From Winogradskyella immobilis (lineage in GTDB: Bacteria; Bacteroidota; Bacteroidia; Flavobacteriales; Flavobacteriaceae): a DNA stretch of 64,000 bases. A program made the position numbers and the translations under genes. Positions 43,345 to 54,100 of this stretch are shown here, piece by piece (the stretch's first letter is position 1; the number at the start of each line of letters is the position of its first letter). The DNA is taken from NCBI RefSeq assembly GCF_021887715.1, contig NZ_JAIQXX010000006.1, positions 1-64,000 of the forward strand, written 5' to 3'. The notes beneath the pieces are model-generated. The model was not told the origin of the DNA and did no database searches. It saw only the letters and a list, made by a program, of their open reading frames with translations.

Positions 43345-44973
43345 ATGGATTTAAAATTCAATAAAAACGAAGATCATAATAAACTCTTACTGTCAGATTT
43401 AAAAAAACGCCTAGCCAAAGTAAAACTTGGAGGCGGACAAAAAAGTATTGATAAGCATCATTCTAAAGGAAAAATGACTGCTAGAGAGCGCATTGATTAT
43501 TTATTAGATTCTAAATCAAAATCTATTGAAATTGGAGCTTTTGCTGGTGAAGATATGTATGCAGAGTATGGAGGTTGCCCTTCTGGTGGTGTTGTTATTA
43601 AAATCGGTTATGTTAAAGGCAAGCAATGTATTGTTGTTGCTAATGACGCAACTGTAAAAGCTGGTGCTTGGTTTCCTATTACTGGAAAAAAGAACTTAAG
43701 AGCTCAAGAGATTGCAATAGAAAATAAGCTACCTATTATCTACCTTGTTGATAGTGCTGGTGTGTTTTTACCAATGCAAGACGAAATTTTTCCTGACAAA
43801 GAACATTTTGGGCGCATCTTTAGAAATAATGCTGTAATGAGTAGTATGGGCATTACCCAAATTGCTGCAGTTATGGGAAGTTGTGTTGCTGGTGGAGCTT
43901 ATTTACCTATTATGAGTGATGAAGCTCTTATTGTAGATAAAACAGGAAGTATTTTCTTAGCAGGAAGTTATTTAGTAAAAGCTGCTATTGGAGAAACTAT
44001 AGATAACGAAACTTTAGGTGGAGCAACTACACACTGTGAAATCTCTGGTGTTACAGATTATAAAGCTAAAGACGATAAAGATGCTTTAAACACTATTAAA
44101 AATATCATTGATAAAATTGGTGATTTTGATAAGGCAGGTTATAACCGAACTAAAGCTATAAAACCTAAAAACAACCCAGAAGATATATACGGTATTCTAC
44201 CAAAAAGCCGTGCTGACCAATATGATATGAAAGAAATCATTAAACGATTAGTGGATAACTCTGAATTTGACGAATATAAAGAAGGTTATGGACAAACCAT
44301 TATTACTGCATATGCACGTATTGATGGTTGGGCTGTTGGTATTGTAGCAAATCAACGTCAACTTGTAAAAACTAAAAAAGGCGAAATGCAATTTGGTGGT
44401 GTTATCTATAACGATTCTGCAGATAAGGCTACACGTTTTATTGCCAATTGCAATCAGAAGAAAATTCCTTTAGTATTTCTACAAGATGTTACTGGCTTTA
44501 TGGTAGGCAGCAAATCAGAACACGGTGGCATCATAAAAGATGGTGCAAAAATGGTAAATGCTGTTAGTAATTCTGTAGTTCCTAAATTTACTATTGTCAT
44601 AGGTAATAGTTATGGCGCTGGTAATTATGCCATGTGTGGTAAAGCATACGACCCGAGACTTATTGCTGCTTGGCCTAGTGCTGAGTTGGCTGTTATGAGT
44701 GGTAACTCAGCAGCAAAAGTATTATTGCAAATAGAAACAGCCTCTTTAAAGAAAAAAGGCGAAACCATTACTAAAGAGAAAGAGGAAGAGTTATTCAATA
44801 AAATTAAATCGAGATACGATAATCAAGTATCACCATATTATGCGGCATCTCGTATTTGGACAGATGGTGTTATAGATCCATTAGATACCAGGACATGGAT
44901 AAGTATGGGAATAGAAGCCGCTAACCACGCTCCTATTGAAAAACCATTTAATTTGGGAGTATTACAAGTATGA
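43345..44973 (+). CDS. Acyl-CoA carboxylase beta subunit (carboxyltransferase)
   Basis: 542 residues from ATG 43345. Carboxyltransferase N- and C-halves: the start AKVKLGGGQKSIDKHHSKGK, TARERIDYLLD, the GSCVAGGAYLPIMSDE oxyanion loop, then KIPLVFLQDVTGFMVG and GNSYGAGNYAMCGKAYDP. This subunit transfers carboxyl from biotin to propionyl-, methylcrotonyl- or acetyl-CoA; the substrate cannot be settled by eye. The biotin-carboxylase partner is not in this window. An MFS transporter gene overlaps its stop by four bases. Confidence 0.93.
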   Translation: MDLKFNKNEDHNKLLLSDLKKRLAKVKLGGGQKSIDKHHSKGKMTARERIDYLLDSKSKSIEIGAFAGEDMYAEYGGCPSGGVVIKIGYVKGKQCIVVANDATVKAGAWFPITGKKNLRAQEIAIENKLPIIYLVDSAGVFLPMQDEIFPDKEHFGRIFRNNAVMSSMGITQIAAVMGSCVAGGAYLPIMSDEALIVDKTGSIFLAGSYLVKAAIGETIDNETLGGATTHCEISGVTDYKAKDDKDALNTIKNIIDKIGDFDKAGYNRTKAIKPKNNPEDIYGILPKSRADQYDMKEIIKRLVDNSEFDEYKEGYGQTIITAYARIDGWAVGIVANQRQLVKTKKGEMQFGGVIYNDSADKATRFIANCNQKKIPLVFLQDVTGFMVGSKSEHGGIIKDGAKMVNAVSNSVVPKFTIVIGNSYGAGNYAMCGKAYDPRLIAAWPSAELAVMSGNSAAKVLLQIETASLKKKGETITKEKEEELFNKIKSRYDNQVSPYYAASRIWTDGVIDPLDTRTWISMGIEAANHAPIEKPFNLGVLQV

Positions 44974-46274
44974 CCAAAACTCCAACGACCACTAAACAAC
45001 CGACTTACATTATAGTATTACTTATTCTAGCGGCAGAAGCTGTTTTTATATTGCCGTTTGTTTTACAGCGTATTTTTAGAACGACTTTTTTAGAATCCTT
45101 TAATATTAGTCAGTTAGAATTAGGAAGTTGTTTTTCTATCTATGGTATTGTTGCATTATTTTCGTATTTATTTGGTGGACCATTAGCCGATAGATTTAAA
45201 CCAAATGTATTAATGTCTATAGCCTTAATATTAACAGGTTTAGGCGGTTTATACTTATCTAGCTATCCAAATGTATATTATCTACATATACTATATGGCT
45301 TTTGGGGGTTTACAACTATATTTTTATTCTGGGCACCGATGATTAAAGCCACAAGAATTTGGGGAGGAAAAAATAAACAAGGTCTTGCTTTTGGATTTTT
45401 AGATGGAGGTCGTGGTTTAGTTGCTGCACTTTTTGGCTCAGTAGGCGTACTTATATTTTCTTTATTTATAACAAAAGATATTGAATTGACTTCTATTGAA
45501 GAACGACGAATCGCTTTTAAAGAAGTAATTACTTATACTTCCTATGCTGTAATTATAGTAGGTCTTATTGTGTTTTTTTTATTAAAATTAAATTTTGAAG
45601 ATTCTGAAAAGTCAGAAAAAAACGCAAAACTTATTACGATTAATAATTTTAAACTAGTGATGCAATACAAAGCAGTTTGGTTGCTTATGATTATTATTTT
45701 ATGCGCATATTACGGTTATAAAATGACAAACCTGTTTACTCAATATGCTGAGCAGGTTGTTCATTATAACAAAATTGAAGCAGCTAAAGTTGGTACGTAC
45801 TTATTATACATGCGACCAGTAATAGGAACCTTTATAGGTTTTCTTGCAGACAGAACAAAAGCCAGCCTTTGGATTATTATTGGCTTTATTTTAATGGCAA
45901 TAACAAGTTTAGTGTTTGCTACAGGTATTGTGGATGATTCTATAAACTTACTCTTTATATTATCTATAGGCTTAATGGCAATCGGTGTTTACTCCGCTAG
46001 GGTTTTATATTTTGCAACACTTGAAGAAGCAAAGATTCCATTAGCGGTAACTGGTACAGCTGTAGGTTTTATTTCGGTAGTTGGCTATACGCCAGATATC
46101 TTTACGGGTTTAATTAATGGTTATTTTTTAGATGCTTTCAATGAAGTTGTTGGGCATCAAATTGTTTTTGGAATTATGTTTTTATTCGCTATTGTTGGTT
46201 GTATTGCTTCATATAAACTGTATCAGCATTCCAAATCAAACACCAAACAGATTAATTCCCTTGATGCTTCATAA
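44970..46274 (+). CDS. MFS transporter
   Basis: 434 residues with 12 membrane helices. The loop 2-3 motif reads GGPLADRFKP (residue about 66) and the second half carries GFLADRTKA, both forms of the MFS signature. Substrate unknown. ATGA overlap with the carboxylase gene (44970-44973) implies translational coupling, so the cargo may be a carboxylic acid or an amino-acid-derived compound. The gene's 3' end overlaps the convergent M24 peptidase by 23 bp. Confidence 0.92.
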   Translation: MTKTPTTTKQPTYIIVLLILAAEAVFILPFVLQRIFRTTFLESFNISQLELGSCFSIYGIVALFSYLFGGPLADRFKPNVLMSIALILTGLGGLYLSSYPNVYYLHILYGFWGFTTIFLFWAPMIKATRIWGGKNKQGLAFGFLDGGRGLVAALFGSVGVLIFSLFITKDIELTSIEERRIAFKEVITYTSYAVIIVGLIVFFLLKLNFEDSEKSEKNAKLITINNFKLVMQYKAVWLLMIIILCAYYGYKMTNLFTQYAEQVVHYNKIEAAKVGTYLLYMRPVIGTFIGFLADRTKASLWIIIGFILMAITSLVFATGIVDDSINLLFILSIGLMAIGVYSARVLYFATLEEAKIPLAVTGTAVGFISVVGYTPDIFTGLINGYFLDAFNEVVGHQIVFGIMFLFAIVGCIASYKLYQHSKSNTKQINSLDAS

Positions 46275-47589
46275 CTCTAGGGATTGTCATTAGTTTTGTT
46301 TGCCTACCATTAACATATCTAAACCCATCTTTACCCCAAAAACCAGCTTCTTCTAGCATAATACGAATATCGCGTTTCCATTCGGGTATATTTACCGTAG
46401 TATTTAATTCTATGGCATAAACTGTGTTTTCATGTAATGGATAATCTCCTGTAATCGGTACACCACCTTGAGAATCCCACATTCCTAAAGTAGTCCCAGA
46501 TGAATGTCCGTAAAGCCCTAAAGGATGTGTGTAAATTGCGGGATTTAAACCTTCAGATTTTCCTTGACCTAAAGACGCTTTTAAAACATCGTTACCTGTT
46601 TTTCCTGTTTTAAAATTAGATGTAAAAATATCCTGTACACGATTACCATCTTTTAAAGCATCTACTAAAAATTTAGGAGGCGATGTTTCACCTGGTTTTA
46701 AAACATAAGCATGTTCTTGACAGTCTGTATTTAAACGTAAGTACGTAATTCCAAAATCACAATGTAATAAATCTCCTGGCATAATGACCATATTCTCCGG
46801 TCTGTTAGAAAACGCATATAAGTGATTACCCAATCCATCATTACTACGTTGTACATCTACCGATGGATGAAACCATGTTTTTAAACCTAATGCTTTTACT
46901 TTATCTCTTAACCACCACTCTACATCAGTTGTTGTTGTTACACCTGGAGTAATTACTTTTTCTGAAAACGCTTCTTCAATGATATTGTGTGTGATATCTA
47001 CTAATTGATTATAGATTATCATTTCACGTTCTGTACGCGTTTCTATCCAATTAATAGCTAATTTCTCAGCAGATTTAACTTTAGGTTTAAAACTGTCTGG
47101 AAGATTTTTCATAAAAGCTTCATAATCTGTTTTTACAATACCATCACAGATATTAAACGCATCAGAATAATTTAATCCTATTGTTTTAGGGTTTCGCTCT
47201 TCAATAATTTGAATCAAACGTTTCCATTGATCAGGTTCTTTTTCTTTATCCCAAGCAGAAATAATATTATCCCCAAAATTATAACGTGCTACTGCTAGTT
47301 TTTCAATTTTATTTTCTTCTTTATTTCTGTAGAACACAAGTATAGTTCTTCTCCTTGCATTTAGCCAAGTCGCTGGTAACATGGTTTTAAGCACAGGGTC
47401 TTCGTTATATTCTCTAGATATTAAAACCCACATATCTATGCCAGAGTTGTCCATTAATTGTGGTAACAAATTATTAAAACGATCTGCAAGAATTTCATCT
47501 ACAACCTCAGCACGTTGGCGTTCTGGCAGTATTTGTTGTGCGTTAATTTGAAGGGTAATTAAGAGAAAAAGGATAAAAAAACGAATCAT
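46252..47589 (-). CDS. Secreted M24-family peptidase (Xaa-Pro aminopeptidase-like)
   Basis: 445 residues from the ATG at 47589, chosen because it begins a signal peptide (MIRFFILFLLITLQINAQQ); the open frame starts 51 bp further out. The pita-bread domain is visible by metal ligands: LLHCDFGITYLRLNTDCQEH (Asp/Asp), THPLGLYGHSSGTTLGMWD (His), IELNTTV (Glu) and MLEEAGFW (Glu), in order. It cleaves Xaa-Pro or related peptides in the envelope. Similar secreted creatinase-like members are widespread in Bacteroidota. Confidence 0.9.
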   Translation of the reverse strand: MIRFFILFLLITLQINAQQILPERQRAEVVDEILADRFNNLLPQLMDNSGIDMWVLISREYNEDPVLKTMLPATWLNARRRTILVFYRNKEENKIEKLAVARYNFGDNIISAWDKEKEPDQWKRLIQIIEERNPKTIGLNYSDAFNICDGIVKTDYEAFMKNLPDSFKPKVKSAEKLAINWIETRTEREMIIYNQLVDITHNIIEEAFSEKVITPGVTTTTDVEWWLRDKVKALGLKTWFHPSVDVQRSNDGLGNHLYAFSNRPENMVIMPGDLLHCDFGITYLRLNTDCQEHAYVLKPGETSPPKFLVDALKDGNRVQDIFTSNFKTGKTGNDVLKASLGQGKSEGLNPAIYTHPLGLYGHSSGTTLGMWDSQGGVPITGDYPLHENTVYAIELNTTVNIPEWKRDIRIMLEEAGFWGKDGFRYVNGRQTKLMTIPRVMKHQGN

Positions 47590-47642
47590 AAGGTTATTGT
47601 TAGTATTTAATTGCACTAAAATAATATAATTCTTGGCCATAA

Positions 47643-47666
47643 AAAAAGAGCACCAATGATGCTCTT
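47643..47666 (-). terminator. Terminator of the 60-residue membrane gene
   Basis: On the minus strand, AAGAGCATCATTGGTGCTCTT is followed by TTTTTTT: a strong stem between the small gene (ends 47694) and the peptidase start. Confidence 0.8.
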
Positions 47667-47693
47667 AGATATCTATATTATATAATCGTAATT

Positions 47694-47876
47694 TTAATGT
47701 GCTGTAGCTTCACGCTTTGCTTTACGTTCTGCCATAATTTCTTTAAAACGCTCAATTGCTGAACCAAATACCCAGTAAGGGATAACAAAAGTTAATAAGA
47801 AAATCATTAACCAAAAACCAATTGTTAATATGGTTAAAAATGCTAAAAATCCTAGATATTGATCAAAGTCGAACAT
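47694..47876 (-). CDS. Small 2-helix membrane protein
   Basis: 60 residues. The hydrophobic region at about 8-40 (LGFLAFLTILTIGFWLMIFL then FVIPYWVFG) is one long or two short spans, followed by a charged helix FKEIMAERKAKREATAH. No family recognised. Terminator follows. Real because of its own terminator and membrane-protein composition. Confidence 0.65.
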   Translation of the reverse strand: MFDFDQYLGFLAFLTILTIGFWLMIFLLTFVIPYWVFGSAIERFKEIMAERKAKREATAH

Positions 47877-47977
47877 GAATACGTTTTAATTTTATTTTGA
47901 TATGGCAAAGATATAACCAAAATATAAGTTTTACAATAGCTTTGCTGAGATTTATTAACAGGATATTAAAAGTCTTT

Positions 47978-48838
47978 TTATAGATTATTAGTGTGATATT
48001 TTACTAAACCTTCTATTGGTCTTCTTATAAAATTTCCTACTGTATAATTATACTCATTTGCGACTTCCAAAATTTCATCTTTAGAAAAATATGCTATAGA
48101 ACCTGCAAAATGTACAGGGCAAGTCTTTAATTCTTCTTTAAATTGAAGAATCATACTTTCACTAAATATTCTAATCCCTTGTTTTATAACATTGACAATG
48201 TATTCTGAGTCTTTATTTAAAAACATAAATTCAGCAAAATTTGCCAAATACGCGTTTGGATTAGACTGTTTATATAAGTTGTACTTAATAAAATCAGCCT
48301 CTACATTGTATTTATGTGAAAATGCTAAACGGATAGTTTCTGGCATTTTATTAAAATAATAATCTCGTAATAATTGTCTGCCAAAATAATTACCACTAGC
48401 ATCATCCATAATAGAATAACCTAAACTATCTACACGTTGATGAAGGTTTTGCCCATCGAAATAACTACAGTTAGATCCTGTACCTAAAATACAGACTACT
48501 GCAGCCTCGTCTTTAGTGTTTATAGAAGCTCTTACAGCTGCATAGGTGTCTTCTCTAACTTCTACTTGTGCATTAACAAAAATAGATTGTAACACATTAG
48601 TTAAGATTAATCTTGGCTTCTCTGTGCCACAACCTGCGCCATAGAAAAAGATATGCGTAATCTCTTCTTTAACTTTTTTTAAATCTTTGTTTTTCCCAAT
48701 GATTTTTCTAAGCTTCTTTTCTGAGAGAATTGCAGGGTTTAAACCTTTAGTTCTTATTTTATCTAGAGCTTGTTCTCCTTCAGAATTAATAGCAATCCAA
48801 TCGCATTTAGTAGAACCTCCGTCTGTAATTAGAATCAT
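47978..48838 (-). CDS. BadF/BadG-type ATPase, N-acetylglucosamine kinase-like
   Basis: 286 residues of the ASKHA (sugar kinase/Hsp70) fold. Phosphate 1 motif ILITDGGSTKCDWIAI (2-17), phosphate 2 motif VVCILGTGSNCSYFDG (about 133-148), then GYSIMDDASGNYFGRQLLRDYY typical of GlcNAc kinase-like members. It probably phosphorylates an amino sugar, possibly recycled cell-wall GlcNAc. It precedes gapA on the same strand order, but the operon direction puts it downstream of gapA (75 bp), so it is likely transcribed with pfkA and gapA. Confidence 0.88.
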   Translation of the reverse strand: MILITDGGSTKCDWIAINSEGEQALDKIRTKGLNPAILSEKKLRKIIGKNKDLKKVKEEITHIFFYGAGCGTEKPRLILTNVLQSIFVNAQVEVREDTYAAVRASINTKDEAAVVCILGTGSNCSYFDGQNLHQRVDSLGYSIMDDASGNYFGRQLLRDYYFNKMPETIRLAFSHKYNVEADFIKYNLYKQSNPNAYLANFAEFMFLNKDSEYIVNVIKQGIRIFSESMILQFKEELKTCPVHFAGSIAYFSKDEILEVANEYNYTVGNFIRRPIEGLVKYHTNNL

Positions 48839-48912
48839 AAACTGTACACATTAAAATTCGATAAGCAAAAAAACTTTGATGATGCTAAGGAATTTTATAA
48901 AGTTATTTTTTA

Positions 48913-49932
<1,020 letters not shown>

Positions 49933-49946
49933 TTATCCGTTTATTA

Positions 49947-50933
49947 TTATACTGTCATTATATCTGAAACTCTAATGAGTTCCATGTTAATTTTAGAGCG
50001 CCCTTTTATGGCTTTATTTAATGGAGTTAAATCCATAACATCATTTTTAAGACCAACCATATAATTACTTTTTCCTTCAAGTAAGCTTTCTACAGCTTTG
50101 ACTCCCATTCTACTTGCTAAAACACGATCGAAACACGATGGTGATCCACCACGTTGCATATGTCCTAAAACAGAGACTCTTACTTCATATTCTGTCATAT
50201 TTTCTTCTACATAATCCGCCAATTCAAATACATTCTTTCCTATTTTATCTCCTTCAGCGACAACAACAATACTTGATGACTTGCCGGATTGTTTACTACG
50301 CCTTAATGACTCTAAAAGACGATCTAATCCTAAATCTTCTTCAGGGATTAAAATTTCTTCGGCGCCAGCTCCAACACCTGTATTTAAAGCTATATGACCA
50401 ACATCTCTTCCCATAACTTCTATAAAGAACAATCGGTTATGAGAACTGGCTGTATCTCTAATTTTATCTATAGCATCAACAACCGTGTTTAATGTTGTAT
50501 CATAACCTAAAGTATGTGTAGTTCCATAAATGTCATTATCTATAGTACCAGGAATACCTATTACTGGAAAATTATATTCTTCATTAAAAACCATTGCACC
50601 TGTAAAACTACCATCACCACCTATAACTACATAAGCATCAATGCCTTCAGATTTAAGTTTTTCAAACGCTTTGGCTCTACCTGCTTTGGTTCTAAATGCT
50701 TTAGATCTTGCTGTCTTTAAAACTGTACCTCCTTTATTGATAATTCCTTTTACACTACGTGCATTCATTTTTACAAAATCGCCTTCTATCATTCCTTCAT
50801 AACCTCTATAAATACCGTAGCATTCTATATTATGAAAAGCACATGTTCTTACAACAGATCTTATAGCTGCATTCATTCCTGGTGCATCGCCTCCAGAAGT
50901 CATTACCCCTATTTTCTTAATTTTTTGTTGCAT
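49947..50933 (-). CDS. pfkA: ATP-dependent 6-phosphofructokinase
   Basis: 328 residues. Start region MTSGGDAPGMNAAIRSVVR, ATP-binding GGDGS (105-109), the Gly rather than Asp after GGD marking the ATP-dependent type, and the catalytic TIDND (130-134). GHMQRGGSPSCFDRVLASRMG completes the fructose-6-phosphate site. Commits fructose-6-phosphate to glycolysis. First gene of the pfkA-gapA unit. Confidence 0.97.
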   Translation of the reverse strand: MQQKIKKIGVMTSGGDAPGMNAAIRSVVRTCAFHNIECYGIYRGYEGMIEGDFVKMNARSVKGIINKGGTVLKTARSKAFRTKAGRAKAFEKLKSEGIDAYVVIGGDGSFTGAMVFNEEYNFPVIGIPGTIDNDIYGTTHTLGYDTTLNTVVDAIDKIRDTASSHNRLFFIEVMGRDVGHIALNTGVGAGAEEILIPEEDLGLDRLLESLRRSKQSGKSSSIVVVAEGDKIGKNVFELADYVEENMTEYEVRVSVLGHMQRGGSPSCFDRVLASRMGVKAVESLLEGKSNYMVGLKNDVMDLTPLNKAIKGRSKINMELIRVSDIMTV

Positions 50934-51133
50934 TTTTTATCGGTTTAAATTCTTGCGTTTTTGAGAATTATCATTTTATATAAATCTATAAATGAAAAAA
51001 GGAACACTTATTTAAAAGTAAATTTACTAAAGTAAATAAAGAAAAAGCGATGAATGGCATAAAATAATTACCGGTAAGTAAATTCAAACGTTTTCGTTAA
51101 TAAGTATTTTAATAGATTAAGTTTATAAGAAGT

Positions 51134-54100
51134 TTAGTTCTTCTTTTTTGTATCTTTTTTCTTAATGGTAATAAAATCAGGAAGTTCTTTATCGGCTTCG
51201 GTAAATTCATCGTCTTTTGCTTCTTCCTTTTTCTTATCCTTTCTGTTTTTTCCTGAGAAAATAATTTGAAGCAATTCTTTAAACGTATCAAACTCTACAT
51301 TATAAGAAAGACCAATACCTTGAGTATAACCAATTTCTTCCCCAAAATTACGAATACTATTTTCTCTATTAAACACTGTAGCTCTCAACGTACCTTCATC
51401 ATTTAACAACAATTCTATTTGCAAATCGCCAGCTACAACAGTTTGTGTTGCACTACCAAATGGCACACCAACTTTACCGTTAATTAGTATTTTCTCAGAT
51501 AGTTTTGTTTGTAGTGTTAGCCCAAATCTATTGTCTGTTTGAAATTCAGGGTTGTTTGTCGCTAAATCTAAATCTACACCAACTTGAAAATTGTCATTCT
51601 GAGTCCCAAATAAACCACCTATAATTCCACTTAATCGCTCAGAAATAGTACCATTAAGATTTAAATCTGAAACTCCATTGACAAAACTACCACCTACGAG
51701 TAAGAGTAATGCTTGGTTGTTACGTTCTTCCTTAGAAGACAATCTGTATTCTAACTCAGATTTTATTGTTGAATCTACATTAGGAAAATCAAAAGTAAAA
51801 TCTGGTGTAAGGTTATCTAATGTTCCTGTTAAATCAATACCAAGGTTTACATCTATATTACGGTTTGTAGGCGTATCTAGTAATACTGAAGGATTTGTTG
51901 AAATATTATACAATGCCTTTATATTAAGCTCTGCATTAAGCGGGTCTCCTTCCCAAACTATACTTCCGCCTGGCTCTACTGTAAACTTTTTTTCTGCTAA
52001 ACCTCTATATCTAAAATTATATTCTCCTTCAAATACAGAGAAATCTCCCCACATATCAAACTTTCCATTAGTATCTATCAAAAACTCTAAATTACCTTCT
52101 CCCTTTCCTTTAATAGTACTCCCAGATTCTTTATCGATAACAATTTCTATTTCTGCATTCTGATCTACAAACAATTCAAACTTTAATTGTAATCCTGAAA
52201 TTGTTGTTTGAGTCAAGACTTCTCCATTAGCCTTTGCCAATCTGTCTTCTGGGCTTAAAAACTTTATATAAGAATTATCACCAAAACTTTCTAAATCATT
52301 TAAAGGAATATTAAAAACTGTTCCTTCTTCGGTCTTTCCTTCGATAACTTCTATAAATAATTGATCTGTAGGTCCAGATATTTCTGCTCTACCTGAAATG
52401 AAACCTGTTCCATAATACAAGGATTCTTCTGTTTCTTCTGTGTTTAATACTAACAGTCGATCTGTATTAAGCTTTAGGCCAAGCTCCCAATCACTAAAAT
52501 TATTATGTTCAATAAATCCATTAAGAAAACCTCTAGAAAAGTATTTTGAATCCGTCATAGCGACATTGTTAAACACAAATTGCTGCTCTTTTAAAATTAC
52601 TTGAGAATCAAAATCAAAACTATAATCAACATTTAAATATGGTATGGATAATCCTGCTTTATCTAAAAACAATTCACCATCTATACTAGGTTTATTTAAG
52701 CTACCAGAAACAACAGCATCACCCGATACTAAACCTCTAATATTGCTAATGACTCCTTCGCCTAAAGGATTTAAAGGATCTAGTAAAAAATCTCTAAAAG
52801 CTACATCTATATTAATATTGGGATTTTGCTTTTTAACATCGACATAACCATTAACATCTAAAGACTTTATATCATCGTTTTGTAATTTAATATCTACATT
52901 ATATTTGGTTAATGAATTATCTCCCTGAACAATAGCCTTTAAATCTCCAAGGTCAAATTTATTAAGCGTAAAATCTTCTATTTCTATATCTGACTTAGGT
53001 AAATACACACCTTCATTTTGAAGCAAAGCCAACTTTCCATTAACACGTCCGTCAAGAGCCAAACTATCTATACGTGGAGTAATCTTCTCTAGTTGCACAT
53101 TAGTAAAGTTTAGCCTTAAATCTTTATATGTAGAATCTCTTAACTCACCAGATAAAAGCATTTCTTCATTATTTTGATTAATGCGTATGTCATTAATCTT
53201 AACCTTACTAAGATCTTTATTAAAAACCATCTTGTTTTGATTGTCTTTATCAGAGTTAACCAACCAATCAAATCCTTTAAAATGTATATCCGATTTATTA
53301 AAACCTGCTACCGAATTATTATCATCATCAATAGTATAAAATAAGTTTAATTTAAAATCATCGGTATTATCTACTCCTCCTTTAAAATCGGTTTTAACAA
53401 GTAAAGTATCACGCTTAGTAACGTTAATAAGGGAGAAATCTGAAACCTTGTAAAAGCCAGCATCAATCTTATCTAATTCCATATAAGTATTATATACAGG
53501 ATTACTGTTATCTACTTCAATTTTAATATTATCGGCATAATAATCTTTGAATGAAATTTTAGGGGAATTAAATTTTAAATCGAAGCGATTAGCATCACTT
53601 TCAATTCTGCCATCCACTACTGTATTAGGGCCAAGCTGTAAATCTTTATAAAAGATCGTAGCTATTTGATTATAAATATTAAATTTAAAATCTAAGTATT
53701 GACCAGCATCTAACTTATAAGGACTATAATTTGCATAAATACTACCAATAGAGTTTTCTACCAATTTAAAAACATCTCTAATCTTAAATTGACCTACAAC
53801 TTCTCCTTCAATAATATCTGGAGAATCAATAGTTATGGTGCGCTCATTATTTTTAAAACTAGATACTATTGAAAAATCATCGAAACCATAACTATTATCT
53901 TGATTCTTATAGGTTGTCTTCTTTACATTAATTTTACCATAAGTATTATCTAATGTAGAACCATTAACTGTCATTTCTACCAATCCACTAAACTCAGAAA
54001 TTGTATCTCTAGTTACAAAGTTTAATGCTCTTAAATTAACATAATCAACATCTGCTTTAAAATCGAATTTTCGAATTGCACTAGACATATCCGCTAAACC

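Noticed and set aside
51678-52163. 161-codon plus-strand frame within tamB
   Set aside because: Antisense to the conserved TamB domain, Ser/Leu/Pro-rich as expected for a shadow.
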